Shown: positions 8,896 to 18,149, counted from the first letter of the stretch. The stretch is 21,395 bases of DNA from Prorocentrum cordatum (GCA_963575745.1 CAUYUJ010000882.1:75001-96395), one strand, 5' to 3'. Notes: generated by a model not told the origin, from the letters alone. Numbers and translations: made by a program.

Positions 8896-8937
8896 CTCCT
8901 CCTCCCCCTCCTCCCCCTCCTCCTCCTCCTGCTGCTC
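8896..8937. repeat. (CTC)n tract, right of gap
   Basis: Continuation of the CTC repeat after the gap, ending near 8937. Confidence 0.9.
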
Positions 8938-8980
8938 ATTTGGGCCCTGGCTGTGGGCAGTGTTGGATGCTGGCTCGTGG

Positions 8981-9231
8981 TGGCCCGTCTGGCCCGCGTG
9001 TTGGGGGCGGGCACTTCGTGGAGCTGGACCTCCCCTCGACGTCGTCAGGTGCCCGCCCGGCGACGCCTTTTCTTTTTCGCCGTGCCCTGCGTCTTCATGG
9101 TGGGCAGCGGCTTCCCTATTGCCCGCGTGACTCCCTGTTGGGAGAGCGGGAGCGTCGCCATCTGCTACGCTGATGGCCCGTCTGGCCCCTCCTGGGGGCG
9201 GGCCCATGGTGGAGCTGGAGGTGGACGCCTT
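8981..9231. repeat. Diverged direct repeat around TGGCCCGTCTGGCCC
   Basis: TGGCCCGTCTGGCCC at 8981 recurs at 9173. In both copies it is followed by TGGGGGCGGGC and then GTGGAGCTGGA, giving two diverged copies about 192 bp apart with unrelated sequence between. In one frame the second copy reads MARLAPPGGGPMVELEVDAFF, but a stop follows soon after. Not recognised as a gene. Confidence 0.65.
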
Positions 9232-9378
9232 CTTCGTCCTCCGCTGAGGACGCGGCCGCCTCGGCCGTCCCGCCAGCTGTTCGTTCCGACGGACGGTTGC
9301 GCCAGGCCTCGTCCATCCTCCTCCTCCTCCTCCTCCTCCTCGCTCCACGGAGCCACAGTGGGATGCAGCTGTGACTGA

Positions 9379-10983
9379 AATTCGTCGCTACGCGAGGCGT
9401 TTAGGCGGGTGTTCGACGAAGAAGTTTCGGGAGTCTTGGGAGTCACCTACGCCCACGCTCTCACCGACACGAATGGGTATTCCGACAGTATGATGTGGCT
9501 CCAGCTAGCCCGAGCTGCCCTTCGGTTTGGGTTTCCACCCGAACTACTACAATGTTCGCATCCCCACTCCGTGCGGCAGATTGGAGCGTGTTCGAGGGCT
9601 GTTGAGCCGACATGCAGTATTGTCCAGGGCCTACGCTCTGGAACGCGATGTGCACGTGCGATGACCTTGTTCACTATGGAGCGGATATGTTATGCGAATG
9701 TTCGGCGCAGCCATCGTTTGTGGATCGACGACCTATCTCAGGCGACCAAGGGATCGGCATCTCAGGTCAAGCGGGATATGATCACCTGTTTTGTCACCAC
9801 TGCGAGGCAACTCAAGTCACAGGGCCACAGCATCGCCTCCAAGTCGGTGGTCATGTGCACGAAGATTGGCTTGGCAAAGGACATTGTGCGCGCCCTCAAG
9901 CTCCGAAGTGTCACGATGACTGCGGCCAAGAACACGAGCTATATCTGAGTCGACCTGGGAGCTGGAGCCCGCCATTCTCGGGAGCAACGCACCGAGCGGA
10001 ACGCCACGCACCTGGCGAGGCACCGCAAGGTGGTCAAGTATGTCAGGACAACCAGACGGGCTTCGATCGCTTCGAGATTGGAGCGCCAAGGCGCTCAAGC
10101 TGCTGGCTCGTATGGATACGAGATCTTCGTCGCCGTAGGCCAGGAGCTGGCACGGTACAGCCGATGACTGTGTGCAGCGCGTGGAGCCAGGACCCAAGGC
10201 CGTTGCCTAACGACACCCCTCCAACTGGAAGCACACTCTCCGGATCAAGCACAGCGTTGTATGTCTGGCACGTTCTTGCAGTGGCTGCAACATTGGAGGC
10301 GTCACCCTGGAGCGCGTGCTGGCATTATTCGGGCGTGGCATAAGGTCTGCCAGAAGTTGGAGGCCTTACCCCACGCCCAGAGGTCCAGGCGCATACGCGG
10401 GCCCATGTCGGCGGTGGTGTCCCACATGCTGGAGTTCGGATGGATACTACGATCACCTACCGCGTGGGCCCCACCTGGCCATACCGCTTGGAAATTTCCA
10501 GGTGCGAAGTTTACAGGCGTTGAGGCCATTGACGATGCCAGCCTTCAGGAGCTGTTCGGTGAGCTCAAGGTCGCAGCCATGGCCCCGTTTTGGTCCAGGG
10601 CGTCTCAACACTTCGACGGTGATGTGATCGAACACGGCATGGGCAGCTACTCCTACCGACGCTTGCTCCATCAACGTCAGAAGATTCCGCATACAGGACG
10701 CCGCCTCGCTGGGCTGCTCTTGAACGCGGCAACTGGAGGGGCGTGGACTATGGCTCGGAAGAAGGAACAGCTCCAGACTACCACGGCCGACGTCAACGAA
10801 CGCGATGACGTGTGCGACAGATGCGGTGAAGCGAGTGAGACATCGCACCACCGCTATTGGGCTTGCCGATGCCACACAGGATGCCTGCCGTATGAACGGA
10901 GCGACGCACCGATACCACAGGCTTGCAGCCAGGGCGAAGCGTACGCGTGTTTCTGGCACCGCGGCCTCATCCCATTCGGGGTG
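9379..10983 (+). pseudogene. Reverse transcriptase, linker and zinc cluster (segment 1)
   Basis: One frame carries the palm of a reverse transcriptase. Motif A is degenerate, TDTNGYSDS, with the first Asp at 9466 in the spacing of the usual D-x-x-x-Y/F-x-D. The region between A and B includes ARAALRFGFPPELL. Motif B is IVQGLRSGTRCA (about 9619-9654). Motif C is WIDDLS at 9721-9738, with the paired catalytic Asp codons at 9727-9732. TGA codons at 9946 and 10165 interrupt it, yet the same frame stays meaningful across both (VDLGAGARHSREQ after the first, CLTTPLQLEAHSPDQ after the second), so they are substitutions rather than frameshifts. Near 10807-10866 lies CDRCGEASETSHHRYWAC, a C-x2-C...H...C cluster typical of the linker before RNase H. 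The frame ends at a TGA at 11014-11016, but the next segment has already taken over by then. Confidence 0.85.
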
Positions 10984-11530
10984 GACGACCACCCCAGCAC
11001 CTCAATACACGGATGACTGGCACTGGGACGGACTGAACGATGGAGTCGCTCGACACGGTCTCCCACGCGGTACGGCCGACCGTCCCAGACTGATTGTCGG
11101 AGACGCCAGCGGGGGTCCAGATACGACGGACCCCCGCATGCGTCGAGTGGCGCTCGGCCTCACCGTGATCAGCGATTCCACGACCATGGCTCTTGACTGG
11201 TCTGGATCAGGAGATCTTGCAGGAGCGAGGCCAGTGGTGGCGAGAGGAGAAGTGAAGGCGCTGTGGCGCTGTCTATTTTGCAGCAGTGGGCACACCCACT
11301 ATGTGACAGATTGCGAGAACGTCTACCTTGGATGGATCCATCAAATTTACTTGCACCCAGCTGGTGCGGATGTTGATGTTTGGGCTGAGATCGGAATTTG
11401 TATGGCAGATTTGGTATACACTGAAAATTCATGGTTCGTTCGTTCAGTCAAATCAGGGACCAGATGATATGATGCACACAAGTCTGAGCAAGCTTGGATG
11501 ATTGTGGGCAACACGGCAGTTGATGAGTAG
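10984..11530 (+). pseudogene. RNase H domain (segment 2)
   Basis: A second frame continues the polyprotein, the shift falling between about 10973 and 11015. It encodes an RNase H fold, which would remove the RNA template strand. The acidic residues can be followed: Asp in GDASGG (11102), Glu in RGEVKAL (11249) and Asp in VTDCENV (11309). The final conserved Asp is plausibly in GNTAVDE (11522), preceded by AHKSEQAW. A TGA at 11465-11467 separates this last piece and a TAG at 11528-11530 follows it directly. The catalytic pattern is thus intact in sequence, but the reading frame is not. Confidence 0.8.
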
Positions 11531-11553
11531 GTGAGATTGGCTGCATTTATGAC

Positions 11554-11850
11554 TTGGTACGCTCTCGCCTACTACAACTGGAGCGGGATGCATTTCTTGT
11601 GCGTCATCGGCTGCTACGTGCTGCTCTGGACAGTGTGCGAGCGGGAGTGGGCTCGCCAGGTGAGTTGGAAGGCAAGCGATCCTCTCCTCCTCCTGTCCCC
11701 CCCCCGGCACCGTCCACTGTTTTGACGTGTTCGACCTCCCACGATTTGAAAGAGTGTGGCCGTCGTTGCTCCAGGTGCTTTGGAAGCGCCACTCTGGCCA
11801 CCGCCAGCCTCCGGAAGGCTAGCCAGTGTTTCAGTTCTGCTTTTGTTTGA
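11554..11850 (+). pseudogene. C-terminal Cys/His segment (segment 3)
   Basis: After a further frame change near 11550 the sense reading continues with RLLQLERDAFLVRHRLLRAAL, a likely helix. A Pro-rich stretch follows, then SHDLKECGRRCSRCFGS and a later KASQC. His and Cys spaced as H-x6-C-x3-C-x2-C...C suggest a small zinc-binding module at the end of the polyprotein. It ends at a TGA at 11848-11850. The match is by pattern and position only. Confidence 0.6.
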
Positions 11851-12203
11851 TTAGTTTATTGCGTATTTGTCTTTGTTTATTTGTTTCTCCGTTTCGCACC
11901 CTTGGGGCTTGTGATAATACCCACATAAGAGGGGGGCTGGGTCCACAAGAGCCATAGTATGAGATTATGCGCTAAGCTTGGCCTCTGGTTCTGTGGAGCC
12001 TGCAGCAGCTATGCTAGTTTGAGGTTGTGCAACCTGCAAAAGGAATACGATTCGAAAGCCACACCAACGGGAGCCGAGTACTTGAGGCGGATCCGGTTTC
12101 GCCCAAGGCCTCAGCAAAGCCGAGAGAGAGGCCCGACAGGGGCCCGTTCGGAAGTCCACCTCCCAGGTGTAAGGCTCATTTACCCTTTCACCTAGTGAAC
12201 TAC
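11851..12203. other. Probable retrotransposon 3' flank, then unassigned sequence
   Basis: Positions 11840-11895 are T-rich (TTTGTTTGATTAGTTTATTG and similar) and may be the element's 3' untranslated region. The rest to 12203 holds no recognised gene. A short word CCAGGTGTA(A/C)GG at 12172 recurs at 12945 on the far side of the foldback. Confidence 0.4.
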
Positions 12204-12382
12204 CTTGCTCTTGCTCTTGCCCCTTCTCATCCTCCTCCTCCTCCGCCTTCTCCTCCTCGTGCTCGTCCTCCTCTTCAATCCCCTCCTCCTGGTTCCCCTC
12301 CTCCTCCTCCTCCTCCTCCTCGCCCCTCCCCATTCTCATCCTCCTGCTCCTCATCCTTCTCCTCCTCCTCCTCCTCCTCCTC
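12204..12382. repeat. (CTC)n polypyrimidine microsatellite
   Basis: CTC/TCC triplets with CTTG and TCAT variants, ending at TCCTCCGGACGACG. Poly-Leu/Pro/Ser frames on plus and poly-Glu/Arg frames on minus are artefacts of this tract. Confidence 0.95.
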
Positions 12383-12660
12383 CGGACGACGAGGATCCAA
12401 GATCGAAGATCGAGATAGGTTTGGGAAGTCGTACCCTTCGTGGATTTCGGGGAGTCTCCGTGGTCCCCTAGGAACCTGCGGAGGCCGAGGAGGATCGGGC
12501 GAGAACCAGAGTAAGCCCCAGATAAATCAACAACGATCCAACCCCCAAAGAGGCCCTCAGGAAGACCCCAAGAGGCCCTCGCAAGGCTCTCAAGAGACCA
12601 CCGAGAGGCTCCGGAAGACCCGCGAGGCCCTCCCCCTCCTCGTCTCCACCTGTTCCGTCT
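12383..12660 (-). repeat. GGCCTCTTGGGG-type minisatellite, block 4 (inverted, degenerate)
   Basis: Clear units such as AAGAGGCCCTCAGG and CCCAAGAGGCCCTCGCAAGG lie between about 12545 and 12640, in the inverted orientation like block 3. The left part (12383-12540) is looser, with GGGGAGTCTCCGTGG-like words. Confidence 0.6.
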
Positions 12661-12743
12661 CCCTGCCCTCCTCGCACACGGGGTCGGAGGCACTGGCCAC
12701 AAGGCCTTCACAATCAACAACGAATCAACGCACCCTCCCGTCC

Positions 12744-12916
12744 CTAGAAGAAGAGAAAACGCCATCAACATAAATTTTTGGCGCTCCGCGCGGGTTTCTT
12801 GGATCCGCGCTAGGGGCGGCGCCGGAGGCGCCGCAAGGGGGGCCCAGCGCGAATCCAAGAAATCCTGGCGGAGCGCCAAAAATTTGTGTTGATGGCGTTT
12901 TTTTATCTTCTTCGAG
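12744..12916. repeat. Foldback element, about 173 bp, MITE-like
   Basis: Positions 12761-12789 pair with 12868-12896 at 28 of 29 positions (GCCATCAACA...GGCGCTCCGC). Pairing continues inward (GTTTCTTGGATCCGCGCT with AGCGCGAATCCAAGAAA) and outward (CTAGAAGAAG with CTTCTTCGAG), so almost the whole element folds on itself around a GGCGCCGGAGGCGCC centre. One minus-strand frame reads through the entire palindrome, so the foldback could be mistaken for coding sequence. No target duplication was identified. Confidence 0.85.
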
Positions 12917-13200
12917 TTCCAAGTCCCCTCCTCGCATGCCCCTCCAGGTGTACGGTTTCATCGCGAGGGGCAACCACCTGGAAGGCGAGTGCCCCCATAA
13001 GCCTGCTATTCAAGCTGGCCTCCCCGCTTTGCAAAGGAACTGCCCCCACCATGGTACGCATCAACGATGCCTGGTATGCGTAAGATCATATAGTGTGGAT
13101 GTCAAGGCGTCAACAATGGCCAAACTTAGGAGAAACACTGCTCTCCGTCCGCACAACGACTGCACATGACCAAGATTCAATCTAGAAAGGCTGAAGAACA
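12917..13200. other. Stretch with no recognisable gene
   Basis: A short plus-strand frame (12936-13169) contains a Cys/His-bearing stretch (GECPHKPAIQ...NCPHHGTHQRCLVC) but is short, lacks a known pattern and starts inside repeat-flanking sequence. I leave it as unassigned. Confidence 0.4.
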
Positions 13201-13646
13201 AAAGTTTGCCAAAGCCCGATTGTGACAACTAATCGCCCTCCATCCGTGTGACTGTTGCGTACGCTTGTACGCTTGAGCTCTGGCCCACAAGAAACAAGAA
13301 AATTAAGCGATAACCTCAGCTAGCAAACAAAAACGCCCTCTATCCGTGCGACTGTTGCACGCCTGTGATAGCAACAGGACCGTAGAATGCGACCCCGTCT
13401 CCAAGACTACATCTTGGAAATAAGCCGCCCTCCATCCGCGCAATTAGCAACTGCGGTAACCAAAGCCTTGGAAATGGATGTGCGCGGCGCTAAGGAGACG
13501 GTCAAATGATGAGAGCCATCCGCCTTTCCATTTGCATCATTGGTGGAGCACTAAAGCTTCAGGGCCACAAGTTGTTGAGGCCTCCAGCGAAAGGCCAGAC
13601 CCACCTTACCGACACGTCAGCTGGCGTGACCAAAAGTAAGAGTGAC

Positions 13647-13735
13647 AGTGGCGGAGGAGGAGGAGGGCGGAGGAGAAGGGAGGAGTGGCGGGAGGAGTGG
13701 GGGAAGAGGAAGGAGCAGGAGGAGGAGGAGGAGGA
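13647..13735. repeat. (GGA)n microsatellite
   Basis: Purine triplets within the family P array, polypurine on the plus strand. It follows the first CTAAAGCTTCAGGG copy by about 90 bp, just as the larger GGA tract at 14389 follows the second. Confidence 0.9.
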
Positions 13736-13929
13736 CCAGTGTAAACCCAAGACTCGTCAACGATGTTGGAATAAAACCTCCCTCCAAGCTCCCTCTTCAT
13801 AGGCCCCTACAAACATCCATCTCCACTGAAGGGATTTCTTCGTTGGGAGACGACCAGCTGAAGACCCTGAAGCGCGCAAAAACACCATTCCCGGGACTGG
13901 CTGAATCAACCGGACTGCTACGTCTTGAC

Positions 13930-14045
13930 GATCCTGAGTCGTGCCAGAACATGACACCTGGGACTTCGATATCGCTGCGCTCTCACAATCCTGAGTCCGT
14001 CCAAAACACAATTTCTGGCACAGGAATATGCAAGACTCTTGTGCG
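13930..14045. repeat. Direct repeat, about 57-bp unit
   Basis: GATCCTGAGTCGTGCCAGAACA at about 13930 and AATCCTGAGTCCGTCCAAAACA at about 13988 begin two diverged copies (shared core ATCCTGAGTC, then CCA(G/A)AACA). It lies between family P units. Confidence 0.55.
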
Positions 14046-14388
14046 TGGCACTCGAGCACAACCACATGTTGAAAAGGCAGCACCCGCAATCTGTGAAACT
14101 CTTGCCTTTCAACAAGACGAGCGTGCGCGGCCACAAGAAACGACTCGCCTTCAATCCTTGAAAGTCTAACTACCCGCCCTCAAGGCGTGAAACACTTGCC
14201 AATGCTTACAAAGAGTGAACGCGGGGCTAAAGCGAGAGCCACATTTTGAAAACGGCCCGCCCTCACTCCGTGAAACTCTTTCCAAATTCTAAAAGCTTCA
14301 GGGTCATCACTGGTGAGGCAGTCTCAGGGGAATGCCTGGCCCGCCCGTTCGACCGGCCTCGGAGTGCGACAGGGAGGAATATTTTGTA

Positions 14389-14612
14389 AGGAGGAGGAGG
14401 AGGAGGAGGAGGAGGAGGAAGAGGAGGAAGAGGAGCAGGAGGAAGGAGGAAGGAGGCGGAGGAAGGAGGGCAGAGGGAGGAGGGAGGGAGGAGGGAGGGA
14501 GAAAGGGGGACCGGAGGCAGGAGGAGGCAGGAAGGAGGGCGGAGGCACGAGGAAGCAGGGAAGGGGAAGGAGGGAGGGAGGACGCAGGCACGAGGGAGGC
14601 AGGCGGCAGGAG
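14389..14612. repeat. (GGA)n polypurine tract
   Basis: About 220 bp of GGA/GGAGGAA/GGGAGG units on the plus strand. It gives poly-Glu, poly-Arg and poly-Gly frames on plus and Leu/Pro/Ser frames on minus, none credible as genes. Confidence 0.95.
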
Positions 14613-14910
14613 CAGCAGCTCTTGGACACGCCGTCGCCGACGAGGGCGTCGGCGCCCCCAGCGGCGACACGGCCGCGGGCGCCCTGGCGGCCGCCGGCGC
14701 CACGGCCGGCCGCGGCGCAGCGGGCAGCAGCGCGGGCGCCGCGGCGGCGAGCGGCACGGCCGGGACGCCCGCCGGGCGGAAGGTGAACAGCAGGGTGCCG
14801 ACGGCTCGGGAGGCGCCGGCGGCCAATCCCAGACCTCACCCGGACCTCTCTGGGCGATTTCGGAGGCCCTGAACCCAAGAGGCATTCTCATCTCTTGGGG
14901 GCACGTCTTT
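14613..14910. other. GC-rich stretch with no recognisable gene
   Basis: Very GC-rich with GCCGGCGC-type words, open in most frames. Ala/Pro/Arg-rich products on both strands have no domain pattern, so I make no coding call. Confidence 0.4.
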
Positions 14911-15010
14911 GGCTTCCGCCGCCTGCCGCCGAGCTGCCGCGGGCTTCCGCCAGCGGAGACGGCCTCGTAGCACTTCCGCCGACCTTCCGCCGCCCTTCCG
15001 CCGGCTTCCA
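14911..15010. repeat. Short CTTCCGCC tandem-like repeat
   Basis: CTTCCGCC recurs about seven times over 100 bp with irregular spacing, including GGCTTCCGCC, CACTTCCGCC and ACCTTCCGCC. Confidence 0.7.
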
Positions 15011-15153
15011 CCGAGGAACAGGTGACAACCCCTTCGATCCTCGAAGGCAAGGCCCTTTCTGGAACGCCTCATCTGGCGGAGCGACTGGGGGGAGGAGATG
15101 ATCCTGGCGAAGGACCCGACCGTGTGCAAATGTGAGTGCCGCACGACAGGCGG

Positions 15154-15278
15154 GACGAGCGAGGAGGGAGCTCCCCGTGGGGCCACGGAACGTGCGAGGG
15201 GTGCGCCGAAATGGGCGAGGGGGCGCGTGCGGGCCCTGACAAGACGAGCCTTCGGCGAAAGCTCCCCGTGGGGCCACG
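15154..15278. repeat. Direct repeat around AGCTCCCCGTGGGGCCACG
   Basis: The 19-bp word AGCTCCCCGTGGGGCCACG occurs exactly at 15169-15187 and 15260-15278, each preceded by GACGAGC, so the period is about 90 bp. CCCCGTGGGG inside it is a small inverted repeat. Confidence 0.75.
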
Positions 15279-17433
15279 AACCTCTGGCGGACTGGTCAAG
15301 GGAAGGAAAAAACTCAAACATGCTCTCGCGTCGCGAAAACAAAAAAAACTCGACAGGAGGGTTCGGCCCGTTTACGACCCCCGGGGGACCCTCGCCAGAC
15401 CCCGGGGTCATGGAAGAACAGCTCGGCCCGAGGAACTGGCCCTTGGGAAAGCGCCGAGACTTCCAGGGAGCCACTTCTCGAGCTGCCACCCCCACCATGC
15501 GCCGAGGGCGCCCCCGGCGGCCCAGGAAAGGCCCAAGGCGTCCACGGGGCGGCTGCCCTCCACCCCGCGCGCCCCGCCCTGCCCCGGGGGCCGTCCGCAG
15601 ACCTGTCTGGCAGGCGGCGTCAGAGCGAACCCGTTGACCGTTGAGGTCGAGGCAGGCGCGGGGATGCCACGGCAGGCGAAGTTCCATGGTCCTCAGAGCG
15701 CGTGCCAGCGCCAGCGTGCGCTTGTCCACCGAGGCCCTTCCACACGGCGCAGGCGGCGCAACGGGGGCCGACACAGGCTGCGCGCCCTTGGCGGAACCGC
15801 AAAATAAGCACACGCTTGGGCCAACACAAGTCCCGAGGACGATCGAGAATCGGGCACCGAAGACGGGGAAGCAGCGTTCCGCCGACACCCGACGACCAGG
15901 TTTGTCCAATCCGCGGCCCCAGAGCTCCCGACGCCTTCCCCGGGGGTAGTCTCTCGTCTTTGATCCATTTCTGGTGGCACCGCGGGGCCCGATAACGGGC
16001 CCCAGAGGCCGAAATTTGGGAAGAAAGCCGACATGGATAAACATACCGGCAGAGATCTGGGTCGGCAGCGATCAGGAGCCTTCAGCGGCCATCGGCGACC
16101 TGAGGGGGCCTTCTCGGCCACGCCCCGGTCCGGGGTCTGGTCCAGGCCAGGACGGCTGGCGCCCCCCGAGGATGGCGGGCGTCAGCGGCACGGAGCTGCG
16201 GCCCTCCGCCGCGCGCGCCAGGAGCGCCTGAGGTGACGAAGGAACAGCACGAGTTCAGCCCTGTAGGTGGGAGGAAGGAGGAAGGGTGAGGCGACGAAGG
16301 CGCCAGTAGGCAGGATCAGTCAGGGCCGGATCGGTACATCGGACTGGCTGCATCGGCGCGGCAATCGGCATCGAGTCGGGTCGGCTGCGTCAGAGTACAC
16401 GACAGCGCCATGCAAGCACCGGGCCCTATCAGATCGTCGGAATATCCGAATCGAATCGGATCGGGCAGGCTGGAATCGCCATCGAACCGGATCGATCGGA
16501 TCGAAGTGTCACAGAAGCGGATCCCTTGGACAAACTGGGGCACGAAGCGGGCCACGAACTTGCCTGGGCGCCCCCGGCAATTCCGTGTGCTTAAAAATCT
16601 GCGGCGCGGCGGGATGGACACCCCTGGCAGCCCGCCCAACGGTGCGGGCGTTGGACCACGCTCCCCTCTCATCATTGTCGCATGCACGCGAACCGTCGGC
16701 ACTGCGACCATCAGCTTTAGCAGCGCTGCGCCCTGGGCCCTACTAACGTCGTCGCCGCGGCAACAACACAATCCGGCTCCCCACCCCATTTTTCTTTTGG
16801 AAGGGAGTTCGTGCACGCCCCCTTTTCGTTACCAAGGGTTGGACACCGATGAGAAGTAGACCCTGCTGAAGGTATGGGCGCGAATTGACGGACCCCGAGA
16901 GGGGCCCGCGTCCGAGCGGGGACCCCATCCAGCAACACACGCTCACAGCCCCTGCGAAATTCGCCTTCGAGTTGTCTGGGGGTCGCACAGGTTTGGGTGC
17001 CAGGAGTCAGCTCATGATGAGGGGCGAGCGGCTTCGGGGAGGGACGAAGGACGGGGGAGCAAGGGGGGGCGGCGGTGTCAAGTCGGCGGATAACACCTTC
17101 TGCCTGCACCTGAACCGAATAACTGGAGCCCCTCGTTGATACTCCCCTGGGAGAGCTCAACGGCGCAGTGGAACAAGGAACGGCATAGAAACACAAACTT
17201 TTGACAGTCAGGGCTTTTTACGTTTGCTGCCCTTCGATGGCGGGGCTCCCTGCAGGAGCGAGCAGGGGAGCCGCCAAGGCGGTCTCGAGGCGCCAGGGCG
17301 GCCGGGCCCTCTCGGGGCGGGGCGCCTGTGGCCGTGGCCCTCCGGAGCAGCACGGCCACGGCGGCGCCCGCGAGGACGAGGAAAGATACCGTGCGGCCGC
17401 GGCCGCCAGGGACCCTCGCAAGAAACCCAGCCC
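15279..17433. other. Long GC-rich stretch with no recognisable gene
   Basis: Both strands carry long open frames (a minus frame covers 14836-16044 and plus frames cover 15098-15807), but their products are Arg/Pro/Gly/Ala-rich, mirror each other across strands and show no family pattern. A GATCGGATCG-like short repeat lies at about 16320-16510. A minus-strand frame at about 17340-17400 contains TVSFLVLAGAAVAVLLRR, which resembles a single membrane-spanning segment, but it lacks an ATG and is not continued convincingly. Confidence 0.4.
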
Positions 17434-17560
17434 TGAAATGGGGGGCCACAGGCGAACCCTACCCCTACCCGCCCACGACTTCTGAGGGGGAGTGAGCCCC
17501 ACCCTCCCCCTCAGGAATCGTGGGGGGGCAGGGGTAGGGTTCGCATGTGGCCCCCCATGA
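17434..17560. repeat. Foldback element with about 58-bp arms
   Basis: Positions 17434-17491 and 17504-17560 are complementary at roughly 52 of 58 positions, including GGGGGGCCACA, GCGAACCCTACCCCT and CTGAGGGGGAG, with a loop of only about 12 nt. A third CTGAGGGGGA copy follows at 17582. It is among the tightest hairpins in the window and would extrude or fold readily. Confidence 0.85.
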
Positions 17561-17792
17561 AAACCCACGCGCGTGGCGCACCTGAGGGGGAACCGGGAGC
17601 ACACTGAAAGCAGCAGCATTTCTTCAACGGCTGCGGGGAGTCACCGCGCAGCGCGCGGAGCGGAGAAACACAGGGTGCCCTGACGAAAAAGCATCTGGTT
17701 TCTTGATGCGCGCCCCCACTGTATGCACCTCCAGTCCCTCACCTTCCATCGAGGAGTAGAGGAGCAGCAGCGCCTGCAGGTCCACGCGACCG

Positions 17793-18011
17793 ATGCCCAG
17801 GCAGATCTCCTGTGGCGCGCCGACAAACTGCGACGGCAACGATGTCGACGTCGACCTCGACCTCGACCTCGACCTCAAAAACGACCTCGACCTATACCTC
17901 GACCTAGACCACGACCTCAAACCATCGACGACGACGACGGCGACGGCGACGGCGACGGCGACAGCGGCGACGGCGGCGGCGCCGAGACGAATGCTACGAC
18001 GACGACGGTAA
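17793..18011 (+). other. Acidic-repeat cassette, copy A
   Basis: From ATG 17793 a frame reads MPRQISCGAPTNCDGND and then Asp/Leu alternation (DVDVDLDLDL...) encoded by (GACCTC)n, ending at a stop near 18011 after poly-Thr/Ala. The 45 bp at 17798-17842 match 19676-19720 at 41 positions. In this frame the differences are Ile/Val, Cys/Tyr, Thr/Ala and two silent changes, which mildly favours coding here over the other frames. No known domain; the GDGN-like and DxD-rich look suggests cation binding only by composition. It may instead be a mobile repeat flanking a microsatellite. Confidence 0.35.
17846..17975. repeat. (CGACCT)n then (GGCGAC)n hexamer microsatellite
   Basis: CGACCT units at 17851-17920 and GGCGAC units at 17936-17975, joined by a less regular ACCATCGACGACGACG segment that also recurs in copy B near 19783. 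Confidence 0.9.
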
Positions 18012-18149
18012 CGACGATGCTGGCGACGCGCGAGGACCAGGAAGATCTCCTGCACCGCGCTGACGACCACGACGCGGAACGCGAGCACGCGCCCAGCGCC
18101 GGGCACGAGGAAGCGATCCTCCGCGGAGGCGTTCGCAAGTTGTCGGAGT

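Larger units (their letters stand above)
9379..11850 (+). mobile_element. 5'-truncated LINE-like (non-LTR) retrotransposon, decayed
   Basis: The plus-strand reading runs in order through reverse transcriptase, a long linker, a Cys/His cluster, RNase H and a C-terminal Cys/His segment. This is the layout of non-LTR retrotransposon polyproteins, which copy their RNA into DNA at a chromosomal nick. The fingers part of the RT and any upstream endonuclease are missing, as expected for 5' truncation on insertion. The reading is broken by TGA at 9946-9948 and 10165-10167, a frame change between about 10973 and 11015, TGA at 11465-11467, TAG at 11528-11530 and another frame change near 11550. It cannot make an intact protein and is an old dead copy. 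No poly-A or target-site duplication is recognised; the 3' end is placed at the last coding stop. Confidence 0.85.
13201..14300 (-). repeat. Degenerate tandem array, 83-100 bp units (family P, inverted copy)
   Basis: The word CGCCCTC recurs at 13234, 13334 and 13426 (spacing 100 and 92), each followed by CATCCG or TATCCG, and again at 14175 and 14258 (spacing 83), there followed by a GTGAAAC word with CTC or CAC and TT. A further unit lies near 14040-14105 (CACATGTTGAAAAGG). The unit at 14223-14276 is the reverse complement of the one at 20889-20961: both contain GGGCGG, TTTTCAAAATGT and GCTCTCGC in the same order. A second direct repeat, CTAAAGCTTCAGGG, occurs at about 13551 and 14289. Open frames across it (for example 13642-14169) are not recognised. 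Confidence 0.65.

Noticed and set aside
8209-9378. 389-codon plus-strand frame
   Set aside because: It reads through CTC repeats and the 100-N gap, so continuity is not established.
13201-14300. CRISPR array
   Set aside because: Units are degenerate along their length, spacers are not unique and evenly sized, there are no cas genes, and the context is a eukaryotic nuclear genome.
14836-16044. 402-codon minus-strand gene
   Set aside because: Very GC-rich, also open on the other strand, no domain pattern, and it includes the CTTCCGCC and AGCTCCCC repeats.
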